From positions 1-36,853 of the IMG/VR virus record IMGVR_UViG_3300007735_000685: a stretch of DNA of 36,853 nucleotides; one strand, given 5' to 3'. The position numbers and the translations under genes are program-made. Shown in pieces: positions 21,583 to 30,836 of the stretch (position 1 is the first letter of the stretch; each line of letters begins with the position of its first letter). Source of the DNA: a virus. The notes beneath the pieces were generated by a model. The model was not told the origin of the DNA. It did no database searches and worked only from the letters and a program-made list of their open reading frames with translations.

Positions 21583-21618
21583 CCCCGGTTGCCTAATCCG
21601 CAGCCGGGGATTTTCTTT
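21583..21618 (+). terminator. Rho-independent terminator of the rightward operon
   Basis: CCCCGG with GCAG-CCGGGG forms a stem (21583-21588/21604-21609, extended by TGC/GCA) followed by ATTTTCTTT. It lies 60 bases after the last coupled gene, matching the end of the early rightward unit. Confidence 0.75.
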
Positions 21619-21629
21619 ATGATTCCTGC

Positions 21630-21923
21630 ATGGCAAGGATGCCGCGACCCAAAGCCCCGCCCGACCTGATCGCAATGCTGGATGACACTTGCTTCCTGTT
21701 GAGAGAACGCAGCCAGCCCGACCTAGCGGGCGATCTTGAAGCCCTCTACGACGCAATCCGCACGATGCTGGAACTGACTCGACATGGCGACTGCCTGTTC
21801 GGTGACGAGATCCGAAACATCCTGCAAATCCGCCACGCGCTCCGGCCGCGAAGAGGCACAGACCTCGATCCCATGCGAGGCAAGCGCAAGGCGCGGCGCA
21901 GCCGCCGACGCTCGTTCAGATAG
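21630..21923 (+). CDS. Hypothetical basic protein downstream of the terminator (97 aa)
   Basis: MARMPRPKAPPDLIAMLDDTC begins a helical protein whose tail is strongly basic (GKRKARRSRRRSFR), suggesting nucleic-acid binding. It has no clear ribosome site and lies after a good terminator, with 8 bases of tail-to-tail overlap with the leftward gene. It is likely read only at low level, and might not be real. Confidence 0.5.
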   Translation: MARMPRPKAPPDLIAMLDDTCFLLRERSQPDLAGDLEALYDAIRTMLELTRHGDCLFGDEIRNILQIRHALRPRRGTDLDPMRGKRKARRSRRRSFR

Positions 21924-23289
21924 TCACCAGCGAATCGGACAGCGATGGCGTGGATGAAACGGGCAGATAGATTCCCTGCCGCTCAAGTCCGATGTATCGC
22001 GCAAAGCCAGCCATGAACTTCGCGTTGGTGATGTAACTGTTCCCCGTCGTAACGGTGAAACTGTCCTCAAGCGCGTAGTCAATTGTGCCGGGATAAATCA
22101 CCACGCTCGGGCCGCCGGGGTAGACGCGCGACATTGGAACAAGCACAAGTTCATCGATGATGAGCGTATTGCCGCTGCCAATCGCCGTCGTGCTGTAGAT
22201 GTCAAGGTAAACGGTAGTCGGAACCGCGCTCTTGGCAATGCTGAAGGTCGCCGACGAGACAGCGTAAGACGTGGTGACGCTGCTCATGTTCAGCGTGATT
22301 TCGCTGCTGCCCGTGATCGTCGTACCGCTGGAATTGCGAAGGCCGATCTTCACCACACCCGTCGTACCCGCCGCCGTCTTGCGCGCGTAGCAGATCAGCG
22401 CGTAGTCAGTCTCGGGCTGGATCGTCACCGGGGTGCTGTTGCTGTACGCCAACTGCTGCCGGAGCGTGGTAAGGGTCGAGCCGTCGCCAACCATCGACAG
22501 GGCATACGAGCCACGAGCCGGAACGCTGGAACGAAGCACCTGCGTCCCCGCCGCGCCAACCGTGATCGTCCAATTCGCGGGCGTGTTCGTCGCCCAATTC
22601 TCAAACGCGCCGTTTGCGATAATGCTGCGCCCCGACTCGCCCGTGGGGCTGTTGATCGCCGCCGGAGTCGCCGTGATGTTCGTGCTGATGCCGCTTCCTC
22701 CCGGCCATTCCGTATTCCCGTAGCCATAGGCCGCAGGGCTGGACAGGTTGAACGTGGCCGCACCGAAGTTCAGAACATTGCCGGGAGCCGTGCAGCGAGC
22801 CGTAATGGTTTCGGCAAACATCTCTTGCAGGTAATCCGTGCTGGCGGGTCGATACGCACGAACCAGCGCAGTACCAGTTCCAAGATTGCTACCCATCGAA
22901 ACACTCGCCGAACTCGTTCCCGCCTTCTGAAAAGTTTCAATCTGAATTGTCATGGCATCGCGCAGGCCGCGATATGCCGTGATCATCGACCCATCGTATA
23001 GATCGCCCTCAATGCGGATCGTGTTGAGAATCAGGCTGTTGGCTGTCTGCTGAATGAGCGCGTAAGTCGATGCGCCGATGGTGTTCGGCATTCCGTTCTT
23101 CGGATTGGCCGCATTCAGAAATCCAGCCACCGCATCCCGATAATCGGTTCCGTCAAACTCCTGCAACAGCGATCCAAGATTCGTCGTGTAAAGCGGATCC
23201 ATCTGCGTAGCAATGGACTCGCCGTATCCAAAGACCTTTCCGAGTCTCGTCGCAAGTGCGGTGAGATCGACCGATGAGAGCGTAGGCAT
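21916..23289 (-). CDS. Tail-associated protein with carbohydrate-binding-like segment (457 aa)
   Basis: Last gene of the tail module. N-terminal helical region with LTALATRLGKVFG (9-21), then a Ser/Thr/Gly-rich part. WPGGSGISTNITAT (195-208) precedes SIIANGAFENWATNTPANW (222-240), the opening of CBM_4_9-like jellyroll domains; the end has DSFTVTTGNSYITNAKFMAG and GIYLP. The same landmarks occur in order in the 427-residue protein at 30833-32116, so they are paralogues. Placement suggests a tail-tip or fibre protein contacting host surface sugars. Confidence 0.75.
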   Translation of the reverse strand: MPTLSSVDLTALATRLGKVFGYGESIATQMDPLYTTNLGSLLQEFDGTDYRDAVAGFLNAANPKNGMPNTIGASTYALIQQTANSLILNTIRIEGDLYDGSMITAYRGLRDAMTIQIETFQKAGTSSASVSMGSNLGTGTALVRAYRPASTDYLQEMFAETITARCTAPGNVLNFGAATFNLSSPAAYGYGNTEWPGGSGISTNITATPAAINSPTGESGRSIIANGAFENWATNTPANWTITVGAAGTQVLRSSVPARGSYALSMVGDGSTLTTLRQQLAYSNSTPVTIQPETDYALICYARKTAAGTTGVVKIGLRNSSGTTITGSSEITLNMSSVTTSYAVSSATFSIAKSAVPTTVYLDIYSTTAIGSGNTLIIDELVLVPMSRVYPGGPSVVIYPGTIDYALEDSFTVTTGNSYITNAKFMAGFARYIGLERQGIYLPVSSTPSLSDSLVTI

Positions 23290-23310
23290 ACGGGCATGAT
23301 AACGCCCGAT

Positions 23311-23643
23311 TCACCACTTTCCGATAGGACAATGCTCCGTCGCCAACCGAACTTTCAGCGCGGAGAAGCAGCCGCATTTGAGGCAGCGCGTTCCGTTGAA
23401 ATGCTCGCAGCCGCGACAGATCGATAGGCGGCGTTCGGATTCAACATCCGTGCCGGATACGGTCAAGGCCGTAAGCACCTTTGGCACGGCGCGAAGCAGT
23501 TTGACTACGCCTTCGCCGTCCTTGCCTTTGCGGTGTTTGCATTGCCCACACACGCCGAAACTCGGCTTGCCGCCAAAGTGTCCTTCTTGACAGCAGCCGC
23601 CATCGGCTATTCCGCATGAATTCCAATGGGTGCAGTCAATCAC
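23311..23643 (-). CDS. Cysteine-rich protein with CPIGKW end (110 aa)
   Basis: About 13 cysteines in 110 residues. The C-terminal half has CRGCEHFNGTRCLKCGCF followed by a spaced HCPIGKW. I recall this ending pattern from small proteins in other phage tail regions, but cannot verify it here. Zinc or iron-sulfur binding is plausible from the pairs CGQC, CRGC and CLKC. Coupled by ATGA to the preceding cysteine-rich gene. Confidence 0.7.
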   Translation of the reverse strand: MIDCTHWNSCGIADGGCCQEGHFGGKPSFGVCGQCKHRKGKDGEGVVKLLRAVPKVLTALTVSGTDVESERRLSICRGCEHFNGTRCLKCGCFSALKVRLATEHCPIGKW

Positions 23644-24317
23644 GATACGGACATGGTTGCATCAGAAAGCCGACTCAAACCAAGACATTCGTCGCAGGTC
23701 GTTGGATCGCAATTTCCAAACGCGCAAAGACATTGCCCGCTGAATCCATCGCCAGCGGTTATCCCGCAGCACGTTGATCCGATCCAACATCCATTCGGAT
23801 TCCCGCAGGCGATAGCCGGACCCCAATTGCCCGGACCTCCCAGCCACATCATGCCTCTCGCGTTTTGGATTCCGCACGATCCGCATTGCGCGTTGATGTT
23901 CTTGAATGACGCATTGATTGGTTCAAAATATGGATTCACTTCGCCGGGATCGGGAACCCATTCAAAAAAACCCTCGCCGCATCCGGTGAGAGTTACGCCC
24001 GCCTCAATGTGGCCGGACACCGAATAGGTTCCCGCAGATCCATAGCACTCCGATAGAAAATCGGTGTGTGCAATATGCGATCCCGACCCGGTTCTTCCGC
24101 TGTACCTGCCAGCACCACCCAAAGCGGTTAGCGAGAATGTCGTGAGAATTCGGAACTCATTGCAGGGGCTTTCCCTGCGATTGTTTCTACACGCGATGCT
24201 AAACGATCCGCTGATGATTACCGCCGAAGGAAACTTCGACGGATCACACGGAGGGCCGCCGCCGCCGCCATCGCCGCGCCGCTTGCAGCAACAAGAACGG
24301 CGCAGCAGCGCACTCAC
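23640..24317 (-). CDS. Cysteine-rich tail-region protein (225 aa)
   Basis: Contains about 19 cysteines, several in pairs or triplets (SCCCKRR at the start, AQCGSCG, GSTCCG, GQCLCAFGNCDPTTCDEC). A Gly-rich stretch follows the N-terminal CCC. The middle is beta-like with Gly/Ser/Thr. No signal peptide, so disulfide formation in the cytoplasm would be hard; metal ligation or disulfides formed outside the cell after lysis are alternatives. It lies between tail-tip genes and may be a tail-tip component. Family unknown. Confidence 0.7.
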   Translation of the reverse strand: MSALLRRSCCCKRRGDGGGGGPPCDPSKFPSAVIISGSFSIACRNNRRESPCNEFRILTTFSLTALGGAGRYSGRTGSGSHIAHTDFLSECYGSAGTYSVSGHIEAGVTLTGCGEGFFEWVPDPGEVNPYFEPINASFKNINAQCGSCGIQNARGMMWLGGPGNWGPAIACGNPNGCWIGSTCCGITAGDGFSGQCLCAFGNCDPTTCDECLGLSRLSDATMSVS

Positions 24318-24634
24318 GCCCCGACAACTCCAGCAGCCACAAGGCTCAAACTCGTGTCATCCTGCGCGAAGCCGCGAAGTTGGTGACCGTCCGGCACAAG
24401 CACATTCGACAGCGTGACGAATGAGTGCGCGCCAACATCGTAGTTGAACAACAGGTAGTCGCCGTGCGCCAGCGCAGCCGTACCGCGCACAACGCCAAGA
24501 GTGCAATTCTTTGTACTACCCGTCGCGTTGCAAATCGTGAGCGTCTTGAAGAACAGCGCAGCCCCTTCAAGGCCTGTGCAAATTGGCGTTTCGACCGATG
24601 TCAGCGCAAATCGGACTAAGGAAGGCTGGCTCAT
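24314..24634 (-). CDS. Hypothetical tail-region protein (106 aa)
   Basis: MSQPSLVRFALTSVETPICT then beta-strand-rich segments (KTLTICNATGSTKNCTLGVV, DYLLFNYDVGAHSFVTLSN). Small all-beta proteins in this place are often tail-tip accessory proteins. Joined by ATGA overlaps to both flanking genes. Confidence 0.65.
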   Translation of the reverse strand: MSQPSLVRFALTSVETPICTGLEGAALFFKTLTICNATGSTKNCTLGVVRGTAALAHGDYLLFNYDVGAHSFVTLSNVLVPDGHQLRGFAQDDTSLSLVAAGVVGA

Positions 24635-27576
24635 GCCCCCATGATATCGTCAACAATCTGCGAGTCGGTCGGCTTTGCCGTACCCGAAACACCCATGTAC
24701 GGCCACGGGCTAGGCGCAAGCGTGAAGGTCGAACGGGCACAGGCGACATCCACACCCGGCGGCGCGAACAGGTAGTAGGAGGTGAACCCCGCGCGGTTGA
24801 ACACCTCGTAGCAGATTCCGTACCCGGCTGGCGCGGTCGGGTAGACCTGATCCAGCGGCGTAACGCCATCCGATGCGGTGGCCTTGAACTGAAGTTCCGT
24901 GCCGTCCCAAGCGATGCTCGGAGCCATTGGCTGCCCGTTATCGCTGCGGTAGTTCATCTCGCAGATATTCAGGGCGTAGCCCTCGGCGCGGCCCCAACCC
25001 AAAGCATCCTGCTGCGCGAAATACATGGTCGCGGCATTGATGTCCGGCACAACCTCGACAAACTTGTAGAGGTAGATGAACGGAAGGTCGCCGGGATTCG
25101 ATGACGATTGGAGCGAAGTGCTAATCTGCGTGGCTGGCTCAAAGCGGCACAGGAACGCGCGCTTGATGTTGTTCGACTCGCGGCGGCGAACGGTGATGTT
25201 CTGCGTTCCCGTCATGGTGAACGCGGTGACATTTGGCCCGCCCGAAACGCGCTTGACCGTCGCCCCGTGCGGATAAAGCAGCGGGTGCGTGTTCTTGCCG
25301 GACAGGCGATACCTGACCGTCATCGTGGAGTCAAAACCGAACTCGACCGTTTCGTGCTGCAAGCCCACCGATGGCGTGTGCGACCGTTTGTTGCCGCTCC
25401 AATAGGTCGGCGGCATTCGGTTGCATACAAGGTCGCCATCAACAACCGCCCGCAGGCGGGCCATACGCTGCTCGTAAATCGTCCTGCGCTTTAGCAGGGT
25501 CACGGCAAGCCTATCGACACTCGTAGCCGTAGGATCGCTTGGCGGGCGCGTAATGCTGCCGCTGGAGGTGCTAACCGGGTTCGCCTTGAATGCCATCGCC
25601 AGCGAGCCAGCGGAATAGTTCCACGGCGCATATTCGTAGAACTGCGCTGCCGTGGACTGCTGGCCGCCCATGTTGCCGGGAGCCGTTCCAAGTCCGAAGG
25701 TGGTGAATTGCCGACCGTAGACATCCTGCCGCTCTCCGGGGAGCGACACAATCGGCGTACCCGGCGGATAGTACGAGCCGATGAAGGCCGGAATGTGATC
25801 CTTGATTTCAACCGACAAGTGCGCCGGGGTCTGATCGCTCGTGTGCCAAATCATCGGCGACCGAGTGTTTAGGCCCGTCACGAACTTCGTGCTAATGAAC
25901 CCGCCCTCGGTCGTTGCGCTGCGGCAGTCAACGAAGTGCGCGTAGGTTTCAAGATCGTCCAGCGTCTTGGCATCGCCATCATTGCCGTACTCATACGGGC
26001 CGATGGTCGAGCAATACACAGACTCATGGGACACGATGACGGTGCGAGGAACGTCAAGCGTCAGGCTATTGATGTAGCCCGCAACGCGATGAACCTCCAT
26101 TTGCTCAAGCCATTCTTTCAGGCTTGGCGTGTCGTACTTTTCTGACTCTAGCGCGGCCAATTGAAGCATGAGCGTGGACGCTGAACGATCCCACACCCAC
26201 ACCGCGCCAATGCGCTGCGCCAGCGCATCAAGTGCCTGCCCAACGCTCATGCCCCGAAAGTCGAGGTTCACAAGGTCGCCATCATCGACCAGCGGCACGG
26301 GCGAAGCCGCAACGCTCGCATCCCAATTGATGCGGCTCAACTTCAACCATCCTTGACTCATCCGCTCAACGGTCGATGCGAACTGCTCTAGGATTTCGTC
26401 AAGCCCGTAGGGAACCTGCACATGAGTCGGCGCAGCAGCAAGATTCGCAATCGGGATTGCGCTGCTGTTGATCGTGCCGGAATTGTCCGGGTCATTGTTG
26501 AACGTGCCGAACCCGACCTTGCTGACTGCTGGCGGATACAGATAGGTCAGTTTCACCGTCTGCGCCTCAAACGCAATCGGCGTTTCGGCAAGCATATTGA
26601 AGCAGCCCGACGCGACCGGGCCACCCACGACGCGGTTGCCAGCGGCATCCTTGAAGAAGCCGTCTACCGTGCCGCGCCCGACAATCTGCGACATGGAGTA
26701 CGCCCCGAACAGGCTTTGCAGCGCGTAGCGGTAGTCCACGAACTCAATCACGAATAGCGCGTGATCGCCCAACCGGGGCCGCCCGTTTTCCTGCACCTCG
26801 GGCTTCGCGCTTGCGCTGCGTCGAAGTTCGCGGATGGAAGTCGGAATGAGGTGATTCCAATGCATCCAGCGCGGCGTAGTCGAATTGAGCGGAGTGATAG
26901 ATGAGGCCGTACCGGTCGATCCGGTTGAACCATTGCCCGCACCGGTTCCCGTGTTCGGCCCCGATCCGTTTCCGCCGCCGCCGATCTGTGTACCGTCACC
27001 GCCTCCACCCGCAAGCGCAAGCGTGCGCGATCCCTTGCCGCCGACGCTTTCCGCGATTGCAGTCAGTCCGCTTGCGGTCACTTCGTCTTGACGCGCTCCC
27101 GTTCCATAATTGACCGCGCCGCCCACGGCCGTATCGGATACGGTTTGCTTTGCATCCGCTGTAACGCCCTGCCCCTCGCCGCCACCCGGATTCAAGTTCT
27201 CAAAGTCCACGTCAAAACGTGTCGATGGAATGATGGATGGCAGCGGCAGCGGGTTTGGCTGGATCGGGTTGTAGTAAACCGGGGTTTCGCCCCCCTGCGG
27301 CTCAAGCAGCCACAGTTCCCAAAGGTTTGAGTTCGCGTCGAACGAAGGGAACGTAAACGCCGGAACCACGCCCGGATCATCTGCGCCCGTCGAATACACC
27401 AGCACCTTGATACGCGCGTGGTCAGACGCACCAACCAGCGGCGTGTAGGCACAATTGATCTCCGAAGGATCGTAACCCGCCTCAACAAGCAGGGCATCAA
27501 TCTCGGGAGTGCGTCGAACAATGAACCGCGCAAGGTTCGGCTTCGCATCTCTGATATAGCCAACGATGCCCGCCAT
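24631..27576 (-). CDS. Large tail-tip / hub protein (981 aa)
   Basis: Start ATG 27576 (MAGIVGYIRDAKPNLARFIV) overlaps the stop of the upstream gene as TAATG; a longer in-frame reading back to 27813 lies within that gene and is rejected. A Gly-rich linker at about 160-235 (GGGGDGTQIGGGGNGSGPNT) divides a smaller N-terminal domain from the main part. The remainder has many aromatic and beta-rich stretches and a segment with SVGQALDALAQRIGAVWVWD that is reminiscent of the hub part of tail proteins. By size and order (after the tape-measure candidate and another long tail protein) it is the best candidate for tail hub or tip protein. No enzymatic motif seen. Confidence 0.75.
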   Translation of the reverse strand: MAGIVGYIRDAKPNLARFIVRRTPEIDALLVEAGYDPSEINCAYTPLVGASDHARIKVLVYSTGADDPGVVPAFTFPSFDANSNLWELWLLEPQGGETPVYYNPIQPNPLPLPSIIPSTRFDVDFENLNPGGGEGQGVTADAKQTVSDTAVGGAVNYGTGARQDEVTASGLTAIAESVGGKGSRTLALAGGGGDGTQIGGGGNGSGPNTGTGAGNGSTGSTGTASSITPLNSTTPRWMHWNHLIPTSIRELRRSASAKPEVQENGRPRLGDHALFVIEFVDYRYALQSLFGAYSMSQIVGRGTVDGFFKDAAGNRVVGGPVASGCFNMLAETPIAFEAQTVKLTYLYPPAVSKVGFGTFNNDPDNSGTINSSAIPIANLAAAPTHVQVPYGLDEILEQFASTVERMSQGWLKLSRINWDASVAASPVPLVDDGDLVNLDFRGMSVGQALDALAQRIGAVWVWDRSASTLMLQLAALESEKYDTPSLKEWLEQMEVHRVAGYINSLTLDVPRTVIVSHESVYCSTIGPYEYGNDGDAKTLDDLETYAHFVDCRSATTEGGFISTKFVTGLNTRSPMIWHTSDQTPAHLSVEIKDHIPAFIGSYYPPGTPIVSLPGERQDVYGRQFTTFGLGTAPGNMGGQQSTAAQFYEYAPWNYSAGSLAMAFKANPVSTSSGSITRPPSDPTATSVDRLAVTLLKRRTIYEQRMARLRAVVDGDLVCNRMPPTYWSGNKRSHTPSVGLQHETVEFGFDSTMTVRYRLSGKNTHPLLYPHGATVKRVSGGPNVTAFTMTGTQNITVRRRESNNIKRAFLCRFEPATQISTSLQSSSNPGDLPFIYLYKFVEVVPDINAATMYFAQQDALGWGRAEGYALNICEMNYRSDNGQPMAPSIAWDGTELQFKATASDGVTPLDQVYPTAPAGYGICYEVFNRAGFTSYYLFAPPGVDVACARSTFTLAPSPWPYMGVSGTAKPTDSQIVDDIMGA

Positions 27577-29450
27577 TAGCCCTCCGCGACATCGCCGGAT
27601 TCGTAATCGTTGCCGATGTAGTCTTGCCGCTGCACCGTGCCGTCCTTGTTCTCGCGCAAGTCCATGCGATTGTTGCCCGTGACGGGATGACGGCCCGTTG
27701 GGATGCTTGTCGGCGACCAAACCACGCGCGTGAGCGTACCCGAAGGCTGGCCGTCGCCGTTTGCTGCGAACGGAATGCCGGAACTCGGCGAGAAGGTGTT
27801 CGGGCTGTTCCAAACCGAAACCTTGATATCCCGTTCCGCATGAATGGCAAACAGCCTGTTTCCGCTTGCATCCGGCGGCGCGTCATTGATCACGGTCTTT
27901 TTCTTCAGCACCACAAACGCCTCACCGCACTTGGGCCACGGAATCGGCATTGTCGCATCGCGGGTGATCATGTCCACCTCTTGATGAATCACGACTTCCG
28001 GCAAGGCAAATTGGAATCCGTACTGAATGCCCCAGCCCATCGGCATGATGAAGTTGTTGTTGGTTTCCTCATCAATGTACTGCGATGACTCGTAATGAAC
28101 GACCTTCTTCGCATCTTCATCCAACTGCGGATCAGGCTTATTGTCCGCTGGCTTTGTGATTTTGTTGCCGTTGGAACTTTCCAGCGGTTGAGGTGTTGGG
28201 GTTTCCTCGGTGACAACATTAACCGCATTGTCTCGGATAGTCGGCACATAATAAGACCATGAATCGATTGATGTGCAGGGATCAAAACGAAATTTTGGCG
28301 CGATGCTTTTAAATCCCCTTTGATTTTCCGTTCCATACGGGTCTCTTTCAATAAACTGCTGCCCCGTATCAGTCGGCCTCGCGAACAGAACATAGTAAAG
28401 CCATTCATCTGTGGAACCTTGAGGCTCAAACTTTGCTGCTGTTGGAGTTCCAAGCGCGACGATTTCAAGACCAACCTTATTCTGCTTCAGAAGCGATGGC
28501 TCGCTAATCTTGAAACTCTGAATGATGTCGGGATAGGGCGGCAGGAATCGAATGCGCGTGAGCGCAACATCCACGCAGGACATGAACAGATCATTCATGT
28601 TCCTTCCGGGCCGCCCAACCAATTCAATTCGGAACCTCTTCGTTCCCTGAAAATTAGAATCCGAGATTCCTCGTTCATAATCAAACGAGCCATCGCCGTC
28701 GTATGCTGGAGTGGGAATGTATTGGTTTAGTTGCGTGTCCTCGATTTCAAATGCAAGTGTCAACTGATCTGCCGAGACATAGTAATTTTCGCGCGTGCGC
28801 TGGTAATTATTCGGGATGTCTCCGGCAATCAATCGTCTATATAAATCCGCATTGTTCGGAAGATTGGTCGAAGCCAATCCCCCTGTTGGATTTAAAGGAT
28901 TGCCGTATGGATTGAAAGAATTGGTGGAGGCAGATTGTTGAGTAACAAAAGTTGTTGGTACGCTATTTGCGGCTGAAACTCGAATAAACCCGCGTCGCGT
29001 GATTGTTACAGCCCCCTCGGCATTGATTGTGTGCGTTGTTACTTGTTCAAATCGCTGAATACCCGTTGAACCACATTCAAACCAATTGAAGGTGAATGAG
29101 ACGAGGAACGCCGCTGTCGCGTTGTTGCCAGCAATTTCGGTAACGGAAATTTCGGGCAACGGGCCATTCTTGGAGTCAACAAGCGCATCAGCACCGTTGG
29201 CGAGCGTTGTCCATGTTCCGGCACCGCTCTGATCCTCAAATTGAATTTCAATTTTGCGGCCCGGCCGAGTGAGCGTTTCCTTTACGGATGCAAGCGTGGT
29301 TGCAAAAGCACCGCGCAAAATGCCGATGCCCTGCATGGTGTGCTTGCGCCCCGTTCGATTGAAGTTGTCGCTTTCAAATTCGTTGACGGTCGCAAACGAA
29401 AGAATCTTGACATTGGAAAGTTCAAGATCGTTGTACTTTAGTTTTGCCAT
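27576..29450 (-). CDS. Large tail protein (624 aa)
   Basis: Start ATG 29450 (MAKLKYNDLELSNVKILSFA) overlaps the upstream stop (TAATG). The first 150 residues look like a distal-tail-like beta domain (RPGRKIEIQFEDQSGAGTW, TAAFLVSFTFNWFECG). The middle and C-terminal parts are irregular with many Asn/Pro. From about 28140 to 29450 the DNA is clearly less GC-rich than its flanks, hinting at a different origin. Likely a distal tail or tip component. Confidence 0.72.
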   Translation of the reverse strand: MAKLKYNDLELSNVKILSFATVNEFESDNFNRTGRKHTMQGIGILRGAFATTLASVKETLTRPGRKIEIQFEDQSGAGTWTTLANGADALVDSKNGPLPEISVTEIAGNNATAAFLVSFTFNWFECGSTGIQRFEQVTTHTINAEGAVTITRRGFIRVSAANSVPTTFVTQQSASTNSFNPYGNPLNPTGGLASTNLPNNADLYRRLIAGDIPNNYQRTRENYYVSADQLTLAFEIEDTQLNQYIPTPAYDGDGSFDYERGISDSNFQGTKRFRIELVGRPGRNMNDLFMSCVDVALTRIRFLPPYPDIIQSFKISEPSLLKQNKVGLEIVALGTPTAAKFEPQGSTDEWLYYVLFARPTDTGQQFIERDPYGTENQRGFKSIAPKFRFDPCTSIDSWSYYVPTIRDNAVNVVTEETPTPQPLESSNGNKITKPADNKPDPQLDEDAKKVVHYESSQYIDEETNNNFIMPMGWGIQYGFQFALPEVVIHQEVDMITRDATMPIPWPKCGEAFVVLKKKTVINDAPPDASGNRLFAIHAERDIKVSVWNSPNTFSPSSGIPFAANGDGQPSGTLTRVVWSPTSIPTGRHPVTGNNRMDLRENKDGTVQRQDYIGNDYESGDVAEG

Positions 29451-30352
29451 TATGGATATCCACCCAATCGACCAGCGCCCTTTGTTTGATAGAAAGGATT
29501 GACTCCCTTTCTCCGACTCCAATTCGGCGAACTAGACGCGATTTCTCGCAACTGTGTGCCGACCCAATCAAGTCCGCCGGATGCCTGTGGGGAGGTGTTG
29601 TTGTTGATCGCTCGCAACTGTTCAATTGACTTGTTGGTCAATTCGGCAAGTTTGCCAATCTGCCTAACAAGATCGGACAAACCCGTGTCCGGAATATTGT
29701 CGGCAACTGCGTTTGCTATAGCCAATCCAAGTCCAACATTTCCGCCCAACGCGCCGCCAATTGCAGCACCGGAAACTGCTTGCAATGCACCCGGAGCCGC
29801 AAGAATGCCCGCAAGCGCAGCAACGCTAGATAGCACCCGCGATATGCCATTCAACAACGCTTCTAGCCCCATATTCACAACAGTCATCAACTTGTTCAGC
29901 GTTGCAAGAACCGCACCAGCAATCAAACTAATGAGCGTTTGAAACAACAGCCGCCACGGCTGAAGCAGTTGCATGAGTTCTCGATACCAGCGCAGAATCA
30001 TCGCGTACAGGGGGCCAAGCACCTTCGCCTCCTGAAACTGATTCGACAGGTCTTGCATCTGTTGCGCGACATTTTCCATCAGGACATCAGGAGAGAACTT
30101 GCCGCGCTCGCGGATTTCCGAAACGGTCGTGTTGACGAAGTTTTTGATCGAATCAACCGCAGCAAGCACATTGCCAACGATCATCTTTGCGATGGCCGTG
30201 AAATCTCCCATCGCCGCGCGCATTGTGTTTGCAATGCTGCTGCCCATGTCGGGCATCGAAATCTTGGTAGGCAGCGGCCCCGTGGTATCGCCAGCCGCGC
30301 CACCGGGCGCGCTCGGGAAGCGAATGTCGATATGTCCGAGTTCTTCAGCCAT
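29450..30352 (-). CDS. Short tape-measure protein candidate (300 aa)
   Basis: The only protein in the tail module with tape-measure-like features: long helices, amphipathic repeats (NVLAAVDSIKNFVNTTVSEI, MENVAQQMQDLSNQFQ) and two hydrophobic Ala/Gly-rich segments (about 135-165 and 173-215). It sits after the tail chaperone genes and before the long tip proteins. At 300 residues it is short: at about 0.15 nm per residue it predicts a tail near 45 nm. Alternatively it is a tail protein of another kind. It overlaps its upstream gene by 8 bases. Confidence 0.6.
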   Translation of the reverse strand: MAEELGHIDIRFPSAPGGAAGDTTGPLPTKISMPDMGSSIANTMRAAMGDFTAIAKMIVGNVLAAVDSIKNFVNTTVSEIRERGKFSPDVLMENVAQQMQDLSNQFQEAKVLGPLYAMILRWYRELMQLLQPWRLLFQTLISLIAGAVLATLNKLMTVVNMGLEALLNGISRVLSSVAALAGILAAPGALQAVSGAAIGGALGGNVGLGLAIANAVADNIPDTGLSDLVRQIGKLAELTNKSIEQLRAINNNTSPQASGGLDWVGTQLREIASSSPNWSRRKGVNPFYQTKGAGRLGGYP

Positions 30353-30836
30353 CGGTCATCAACCTCACCATAGTTCGGAATTGCGCCGCCGCGCTGGCGA
30401 GGCCCGCCACCTCGTCATGCGTTCCGTTCTCAAGCCGAAGGAAGGTCTGCGCCTCCGTACCCGTGTTTGGCTTGTAACCAATCAGACGATCAGCAGCCTT
30501 GACCGCCCACACGAACGCGCCCTTCGGGTAGCCGCCCACCGGAGCATCGCCGACCATTCGCTTCTGAGAACGCTCGCCCTGATCCAACTCCACCTTGACC
30601 ACCGCATGAACCTTGTATTCAAAGGCCATGACATTCATGCTGGAGTACTCGCCGATGGCCGACAAGTTCAATGGCTCAATCTGCAAGTTTGGAACGGCCG
30701 CGTCTTGTAGGCGAAGTTTGTCCACCACCATGACGCGATTGCTCGCCGTGACCGCAGCAGGATCAAAGAGATAGGTCAGCCGCACCCGGATTAGGTTCAG
30801 CACCGTTTCTAGGGTTGTGCTGGCTGTGATGCTCAC
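30345..30836 (-). CDS. Hypothetical tail-module protein (163 aa)
   Basis: MSITASTTLETVLNLIRVRL then strand-rich segments (SNRVMVVDKLRLQD, VMAFEYKVHAVVKVELD). The mix is similar to tail terminator or completion proteins, but there is no diagnostic motif. Overlaps both flanking genes (ATGA upstream, 8 bases downstream). Confidence 0.62.
   Translation of the reverse strand: MSITASTTLETVLNLIRVRLTYLFDPAAVTASNRVMVVDKLRLQDAAVPNLQIEPLNLSAIGEYSSMNVMAFEYKVHAVVKVELDQGERSQKRMVGDAPVGGYPKGAFVWAVKAADRLIGYKPNTGTEAQTFLRLENGTHDEVAGLASAAAQFRTMVRLMTDG

Noticed and set aside
27576-27813. N-terminal extension of the 981-residue tail protein
   Set aside because: The extra 79 residues lie completely inside the upstream gene and are low-quality Arg/His-rich sequence; the TAATG overlap at 27576 gives a natural start.
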